Assembly: GCA_905250885.1 (NCBI GenBank)
Contig: CAJNOQ010000785.1
Span: 1 to 41,167 of the forward strand
From: Didymodactylos carnosus
Lineage: Eukaryota > Rotifera > Eurotatoria > Philodinida > Philodinidae
DNA: 41,167 bases
Direction of reading: 5' to 3'
The translations under genes were made by a program, and so were the position numbers. Shown here piece by piece: positions 35,101 through 41,167 of the stretch. Numbering within the stretch: position 1 is the first letter of the stretch; each line of letters opens with the position of its first letter. The notes under the pieces are model-generated. The model did not search any database. It was not told where the DNA came from and saw only the letters and a program-made list of their open reading frames with translations.

Positions 35101-37825
35101 AAAAAAACAGCTCTTTATATAGGATTTTCAGCATTTTCTTGAATATTTCGAGAATGAAAGTTAAATTTAGAGAAAAATTTCGAGTCTGAGATAGGAGTTG
35201 ATGTATATGTGATAAAAATTTGGACTCAATCAGCTTTGCGAGTAGAATGAAAAAAGCGGAATATCCTTAAGCAAAACAATGTAGGAAATAATGAGCGGAT
35301 AACTACTACTGGAATTTTATTAATTTTTTACACTATAAAATAATTGAATAATAAAAAGTATTCGTTGTCCAAACCTTTTTCTAGGTGAATTTCTATTATC
35401 GATGGATCTTTGTCTTCTCTTAACATTAGCGATGGCGGTATTATTTCATTTGATAATTTTCTCAATAAAGCTAAATAAAATCAAATCAGAAATAACTCTA
35501 AATTAGTAACTGTAAGTCAAACATTTCCCTACATGATTGAATAGGTTGTATCATTGAATCATTTGATTTTTTTCGGTCATCATAAATAACACTTGATTGT
35601 GACGATTCTTGTGCTGAGATATTGATTAATGATGGAGATGAATGAAGTTTTTGAGAAAATTGATTTTCTTGAACAACAACATTTTGAAAATGGTCAAATT
35701 TCTTTAATAAGCTAGGATCATTTTCTCTGATAAATTTCCTTAAGTCTTCTTTTTCCTGTTCGATCGGTTTGAGAGGTACTATGTCACTATCACGATTTAT
35801 CGTTTGATCAAGAAAAATTGAATATCTACTCTCCGTTTGTATTTCACTTAGTAGACAATTCTTCCACTCTGATCTTTGTTCTATTTTTGTAAAATTCTTG
35901 TTGTTAGTACCTATAACAAGAACAATTAAATTAACAATTCATCTCAAGAAACTTTTAGATGATGAGATGAGACGAATTATTTAAAATGTTCCAATCTCTT
36001 TTTGCCTGAAACTCGCTATCAATCAAAAATCTCTCATTAAATGAAGTTCGATCGAAAAATCTTTACCATCCTCTATATTAATAAAACTCACCCAATTGTT
36101 GATTACAATTTGTGTACAATGATTTCGGAGAACGTTGTTGATGTTGGGATGCACTAAGGCCTAATTTTGTTATTGTTCTCAGCTGTTGTTTATCCAGAGA
36201 GGAGAATGGAGGAGTATTAATTCTGGTAATACAATTTTTCGCATCCAATGATTGTTGTTTATTTAAAGTGCTCATAGGACAATAGTCATTTGTTTTAGAA
36301 GACGATAGTTGAGAGATTTCAAGAGGTGAGATGTGAATATCAGTGATGTTTTCAATTATCATATCATGTTCTAGTGACGAATATTGAGATCGATCATCAG
36401 ATAAACGCTGGGATAGTCGATTTGATTGTGTTAACGATGAAACACAGGATGTTCTTTTTAGTGTGCTCCACGAGTTACTTAAGTTTTGAGCCAGAACTTT
36501 CATTTCATTTTTCTTTTTAAAAGGAGTGCAGAGCTCATTAATAAATTTGTCATTATTATGAACGTTTTCGTTCTCTTTATCGTCACTGAAATCATTAAAA
36601 GTTGATGGTGGTGAAAATTGAAATTCAAGATCAAATTTTGGTTCGAATGGCAAAGAAGTTTGACAATCATTTTTCAATATATTGTTACTATTCTTATTGC
36701 GTATGGTATTATTTAAATGCGTTGATTGCTTTTCGGCATGTGGTATGGAGAAATTATGGCTTACGACAATTTCCTTCTAAGCAAGATAAAAACTTCAAAG
36801 ACAAAGTAATATTCAAATGACGCGGGTGCATCATCAGAATGTCAAACAGACTTAGAATGCTAAGTGCAAAATTAAGGATGAGAAGGTAAAAGTTTGTGAG
36901 CAAGCAAGCCGCAACTTACGCATGGACTATTTCGAAAATCATTTACGATTTCTTTCTTCCATATTTTTTTAATAGATAATTTTATTTCGTTTTACGTACT
37001 TCTGATAAATTTCGGAGTTCGTTTCCAAACTGTTTACCAACAAAATTTGATTTCTCACTTCCATTTTCTTTATCAAATACTGCGAGATGAGGTTGGGTTG
37101 TTGAGTTATTACTATCATCTGTCGTTTGTTGTTGCCGTTCTTGTGAAATACTAAATTGTCGTGAATAGTGGTTGTTTCGTTGGTACTTTAGATGAATTAT
37201 TGATGGTTGATTTTCGCCACTAAAGAATAGAACAACTTCTGTTGTAGCAGCAGAAAATACAAGTGACGCCAGCATCCTATTACCCATAATTTTTTAATTG
37301 AGTATCGCTAGCTTTTGCAGACATCGGTGGTTTTATTGTCAACGATTCTCTCCCATGTACATAATCACTGCATGAATCAATTGCAGTATTACGAATGTCA
37401 TCCTCTTTTATATTATTTTTAGGAACATTTGTAGACGATGAAAATCGAGCGCGTTTAATAGAAGGCCCATTTATTGTATCACTTTTTTTCAACACTGTGT
37501 CTGTTTTAGGTGATTCCGGTGATCGTAGTGGTGACGACAAAAGTTCGTCTATTATACAATCATCGAGGCACTCTTCATCCTGCTGATGTTTGAAGAACTT
37601 ATTATTAGTAGATAGGGAGTAAGGTCGATGTTGAGTTAAGTATTCATCTTCTTTCCCTTTTTCTCTTGCTGAGGCCTAAAAAATTACAAGAATTTGTTAA
37701 AGGACAGCTTTATGATTCAAATAAAAACTCATGTGAGCAACAAGATATGCATATGAGCTAAGTTTCCAAAAATGATCTTCGCCACTTACAAGTTTTGCAT
37801 AATTTATGTTTAAAAACATGACCAT
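29179..37825 (-). CDS. SHOC1: SHOC1/ZIP2-like XPF-related meiotic crossover protein
   Basis: SHOC1/ZIP2 proteins pair with SPO16 and promote meiotic crossovers at branched DNA. Eighteen exons: 37842-37790 (candidate ATG at 37825), 37675-37284, 37219-37000, 36776-36092, 35910-35533, 35470-35375, 34319-34158, 34092-33946, 33881-33733, 33586-33453, 31612-31422, 30512-30371, 30264-30064, 29998-29901(?), 29837-29736, 29670-29624, 29378-29276 and 29214-29179. The product is about 1,105 aa. Residues 1 to about 570 are largely disordered. About 570-755 are helical (QLMFIYSITSFLYVFAYC). About 756-865 hold strands KFLIVVQY and VNLLIIQS and the segment YSKLSLIIEYEF. About 870-1060 form an ERCC4-like fold where PDILINSSTSILVFDL occupies the nuclease motif and the ERK catalytic residues are missing, as in SHOC1. 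The C-terminus LILQRFQNVNMSCLSL is a helix-hairpin-helix. Phases agree at all junctions except exon 14 to 15. Another non-catalytic XPF relative is the main alternative. An additional upstream exon is possible. Confidence 0.62.
30645..30889. mobile_element. 245-bp foldback element in a SHOC1-like intron
   Basis: Arms of about 95 bp: GTTTAGTCGAGTAGAGCAA from 30645 pairs with TTGCTCTACTCGGCTAAAC ending at 30889, then CTGGACAAAATGAGACGTC and GTTTACGGAAGG pair inward. It lies in the intron between exons 11 and 12 and has no gene. Confidence 0.8.
31641..33392. mobile_element. 1.75-kb element with inverted ends of about 176 bp in a SHOC1-like intron
   Basis: The left arm 31641-31816 and right arm 33216-33392 are long inverted repeats with scattered differences (for example CAGCTACTGC against CAGCTGCTGC in the same orientation). 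The unpaired interior (31817-33215) has no transposase-like frame; the longest frame, at 32496-32765, resembles nothing I know. The element fills almost the whole 1.84-kb intron between exons 10 and 11. Confidence 0.82.
34723..34977. mobile_element. 255-bp foldback element in a SHOC1-like intron
   Basis: AAAATAAAGTGCATG at 34723 pairs with CATGAACTTTATTTT near 34977, and inward AAGATTTTCTGTTTTG pairs with AAAACAGAAAATCTT. The arms are about 80 bp. It lies in the 1.05-kb intron between exons 6 and 7. Confidence 0.72.
34997..35231. repeat. Inverted repeat beside the foldback element
   Basis: GATCGAGTCCAAATTTTTA from 34997 pairs with TAAAAATTTGGACTCAATC ending at 35231 (24-bp arms, few mismatches), and GACTCGA near 35031 pairs with TCGAGTC near 35180. 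It may be a second small foldback element in the same intron. Confidence 0.6.
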
Positions 37826-37842
37826 CCAATCATCGATTAAAT

Positions 37843-40254
37843 CTAAAAACAAAGACATATAGCACGAGTCAAGTCAGTACAATGTTGATGACATAAGTCA
37901 GCAGAGAAAACAGCACTCTTACTGGTTTTTAACCGATAAAAGCTAACCTCGTAAATAATTTATCGGAAAGAACTATTCTTTACGATTCAGAGTCAACATA
38001 AAATAGAATTTTATATAGCAGTAGTCATGACTGCAACACAAAACTCTACTTTAAAGAAATCTTCTGATTTAAATTTTGATCGATTCACATTTTTCTCCCC
38101 ATCATGAGCTTTTTCTTCTATGAGAAAGCGCTAAAAAACGCAACGTTAAAGTGCTTTAATTTATCGTTAAAAGTATCATATACTCTAATGGAACAAAAAC
38201 TCTACGCCGTTGAATACTTTAGAACGTTTTGTCATGTTCATGCGTTGTAATGCATTACCTAATGTACTTTAACGGCTAGCAATGGACCAAAACGTCGTAA
38301 CGCAACCGAGCAAAATTTTTGTACTTTATTGATATGTGAAATGTTTGAATTCCAACACACTATTCAATTTTGTAAGTCTCTTACGTAATGAAAGATAGAT
38401 GTAATATGACATCGATGACTAGTCGATGAAATTTTGTTTTCCACCAATTCCAGCGCACTTCGCGTATCCCTAACATGACTCACGCTACCGGAAGTTAAGC
38501 TGATTCTTGCAGTCCTTGAATGGCTCTCTTCCAGGAGTCTCTGATTCCTCAAAAGAGATTATGATTTGTAAGATAATTACGGTCAAAGCTGATCACTTTC
38601 TGACATTAAATTTCTTGTCAAAGCAATTTCTGCAGATCTTTAGCATGTCATGCTCCAGTGTATAATAAAAAATATTATAAGTAACTCAGACTCTTTCTCT
38701 TCTTAAAGTGAAGTGTTGCCAGTCTACCATGACAGTACTAATGCACCTTATGTGATAAATCATAGGTAGATGGGGTCTAGAATCCATTAATACAAATTTA
38801 AAATGAATAAAAAAACAAAACGAAGAGTAGAGTGAGAAAAACTGCATAACGAGATAACAGCTAATACGGTGTACGGTCACGGGAATTTATCCTACTTGTT
38901 CTTGCTCACAACTAAAAACTTTCGTAATTATCATAAAATCAATGAATCACAGTTTTTCTTCAGCCTTATTTCATCATTTGAACTCTACTTGTTATCTATC
39001 GCCTTGCATTGATACTTTTCTCATCAAAACTTAAATATTAAATGATGCACCGCGTCCACTCTGTGGTTTGCTTGAGAATTGACTCAAATAAAAAATTTAG
39101 CGAACGCATTAACTCTAAGTTGAAAGGAAAGATAGGAAACATAACTTCTCTAGGGAGAATTTTAAGTGCTATTAATCATTCTAACGGTGAAATTTTAACG
39201 TAATTGTATAGTAATAATCTGAAAATTCCAGGAAGAGGTCAAAATACTAGAAGGACTAATTGCCTCAAACCTTGTACTGATTACACTGAAAACAAACTCG
39301 ATGGTTACAATGACGATTCGAATGTTAAATACTTATTGTTTACTTTTTGCTTTTAAACTGTCCATCTCGTTTTGTTATTCCAATTTATCTTATTTATTTA
39401 CAATGTATAACACGTTTTGCACTATCTGTTGTCAAATTCTGCACCTTTTCTTCGCAACATTTTTAACCAAATAGTACCATAAATATTCACTTTTCTCGTA
39501 ATCATTTTTCCGCTAAATCAACCTTGTCTAATAAATTTTCTGATCCTCATTTTATTAAATCGATAATATTGTTAAATTATATAGCATTGTTTCTATATAT
39601 TTCGAGCAAATGATTCGATAATTGATTCATACACATCGCTCATCTAATAAAATAATATCCGTATTCGGTATCGTTATCTTCAATATGTCAATAATTGTCA
39701 GCACAGTAGCTACAAATAACAAGTAAGGGGGTTATTTAAAAACATTTTTTGCTAGTGGAAAAAATGTTCGTTTTCCTCCGTTTGAAATTCTAAAGAACAT
39801 ATCGAAATAATTTTTTTTTAACAACCTCCGGCAACCATCCAGTATTTACGCCTCTGATAATTCTTATAAATCAGTAAAGTGTCCTCCCCAGCAATCATTC
39901 AAGTTATGCTTTTATAAAGTCTACTCCATAAGAAAGAGGAAATTCTTTTTAAAACTGTATAAACGTTGTTGTAATACTGGAAGAGAAATTAACGTTCTAG
40001 AGCAGTAAATGAATGCAGAGGAGGAGATAACATCAGTATGGCGCTATAAAAAAGGAAATATAGTATATGTGACGTTATCTATATATTACATAATTCATTT
40101 TTTTCAATTCTTAGACACACTTCTCCCCGAGATAATCAAGTGTAACCAATTTATTTATGCCATGAATATATCATCAAGGAAGATTTTCTTGGTTTTACCT
40201 GGTATACATTTTTATTTTTAAACAATCACTTTTTCTATTTTACTAGTTTAACAG
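37843..40254. other. Stretch upstream of the SHOC1-like gene
   Basis: It must hold the promoter of the SHOC1-like gene and perhaps a further 5' exon; I could not find one with a start codon and the required phase. About 38130-38310 has a loose cluster of TAACG/CGTTA words. Otherwise I see nothing that I can support. Confidence 0.4.
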
Positions 40255-40795
40255 CTTTTATTACACAAAAATTGCTTTTCTCATTATTTTCCGCCCGATT
40301 CTGACTATTTCGCATCGAAAGATGTATATGAATTACTCATACAAACATTGGTTACAAATAGTAGTACCAATGGAGAATCAACAACAAGTCCCAATGCTGT
40401 TCAAACGACGAAGACATCGAAAAAGCCCTCAAAGAACAATCTCAAAGAAATGAATATGAGTAGACCAACTATAGATACTTATTTGCCCTTGAAAAGTTTT
40501 CGACTATTCCCTCTACGAGACTCTACCAGTAAATTATGAAAATGGATGTTTTTTTGTTATTTCTTAGAACTTTGGAGGTGTTTTTTCTTGATATAGAGGA
40601 TTTGCAATGGAAATGCTGGCTAGCTCAAAATATACAGCGTTTGAATTTGGAACATTTTCGATATATGCAATGCGTGAGAGAACACTACAAATTGAGAAAG
40701 ATGTATATGAATTGCCCATACAAACATCGATTACAAATAGTAGTATCAGTAGTACTAGTGGAGAATCAACAACAAGTCCCAATGTTGTATTATAG
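40255..40795 (+). CDS. Two candidate tandem-duplicated exons of an unknown gene
   Basis: A plus-strand exon may start at 40255 after the acceptor-like TTTAACAG and runs open to the stop at 40537-40539. It contains KDVYELLIQTLVTNSS then GESTTSPNAV. A second may start near 40599 after TTGATATAG and runs to the stop at 40793-40795. It contains KDVYELPIQTSITNSS then GESTTSPNVV. The shared DNA units are 40318-40400 and 40697-40788. They differ by substitutions and a 9-bp in-frame insertion (adding three residues), which suggests selection on a protein. I recognise no family, the upstream exons are not identified, and the locus may be a broken duplicate. Confidence 0.4.
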
Positions 40796-41167
40796 TCGCA
40801 CTGCATGAGTATTCTATTTTACAATAACATTAAAAACATTTTGTACAAAAAACAGAAAACTGCACAAAAATATTATATAAAATTTGACTATGATCTTTGT
40901 CGTTAAAATAACTCTGATAAATAGTCTTAAGTGAATGTAATTGCTTTCTAGAGCAAGACTGCACATTGTATTTCTGAAAACAGAGCTCATTTGAATACAA
41001 AGAAATACCGAAATTCCACTAAACAAAAAGCATGAAAGAATACATTCGTTTTTTATGTCAAGCAACCTTCTGACAAAAACTAACGTCAAATTAGTTCTTT
41101 CGAATGATCTACTTTATTGTTGTTAGATGTGTACATTATGTAACCCCCTTCCTTTCCAAACTCGAAA
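40796..41167. other. Right edge of the window
   Basis: AT-rich, with no supported exon or repeat. The 91-codon minus-strand frame at 40814-41089 has no splice context or recognisable motif. Confidence 0.4.

Overview
This window is nuclear DNA of a small-genome animal. Genes are split by many introns, most of 50-120 bp, with GT...AG borders. The base composition is AT-rich, and intergenic DNA and long introns carry many short non-autonomous DNA transposons with inverted ends but no transposase gene. I favour an invertebrate such as a rotifer; the sequence cannot prove this. All well-supported genes lie on the minus strand. I rebuilt each one exon by exon and checked reading phase across every junction.

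Layout: (1) 97-1471, GALT, galactose-1-phosphate uridylyltransferase (Leloir pathway), disrupted by an apparent assembly fault around an N at 436. (2) 1532-5500, no gene seen. (3) 5501-7964, a ten-exon PABIR/FAM122-type gene (PP2A-B55 inhibitor family), 537 codons, all phases consistent. (4) 8613-9813, ELP4 (Elongator subunit), two exons, 381 aa. (5) 9814-11968, spacer with a 179-bp MITE and a strong hairpin. (6) 11969-12825, GOLT1B/Got1, five exons, 139 aa. (7) 12826-18022, spacer with a 1.1-kb inverted-repeat element full of ACGAAAGCC-type motifs and a perfect 42-bp palindrome. (8) 18023-21919, a ten-exon gene for a predicted secreted 967-aa protein: signal peptide, five phase-1 exon modules that look SEA-like, a histidine-rich linker and a sixth module. 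I know no described family with this layout. (9) 21920-29178, a transposon-rich block: a 659-bp near-identical duplication, two hAT-like MITEs with 8-bp target duplications, one of them nested in an older element, and several foldback elements. (10) 29179-37825, an 18-exon gene for a protein of about 1,100 aa ending in a catalytically degenerate XPF/ERCC4-like domain plus a helix-hairpin-helix, best matched to SHOC1/ZIP2 (meiotic crossover factor). (11) 37826-41167, mostly empty, with a tandemly repeated pair of candidate plus-strand exons near 40.3-40.8 kb.

The genes do not form a pathway: sugar metabolism, phosphatase control, tRNA-modifying Elongator, Golgi transport, an extracellular protein and a meiotic recombination factor are simply neighbours. 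The two most interesting loci are the secreted His-rich multi-module gene and the SHOC1-like gene. The latter has one splice junction that I cannot make in frame, and its long introns are swollen by foldback elements.
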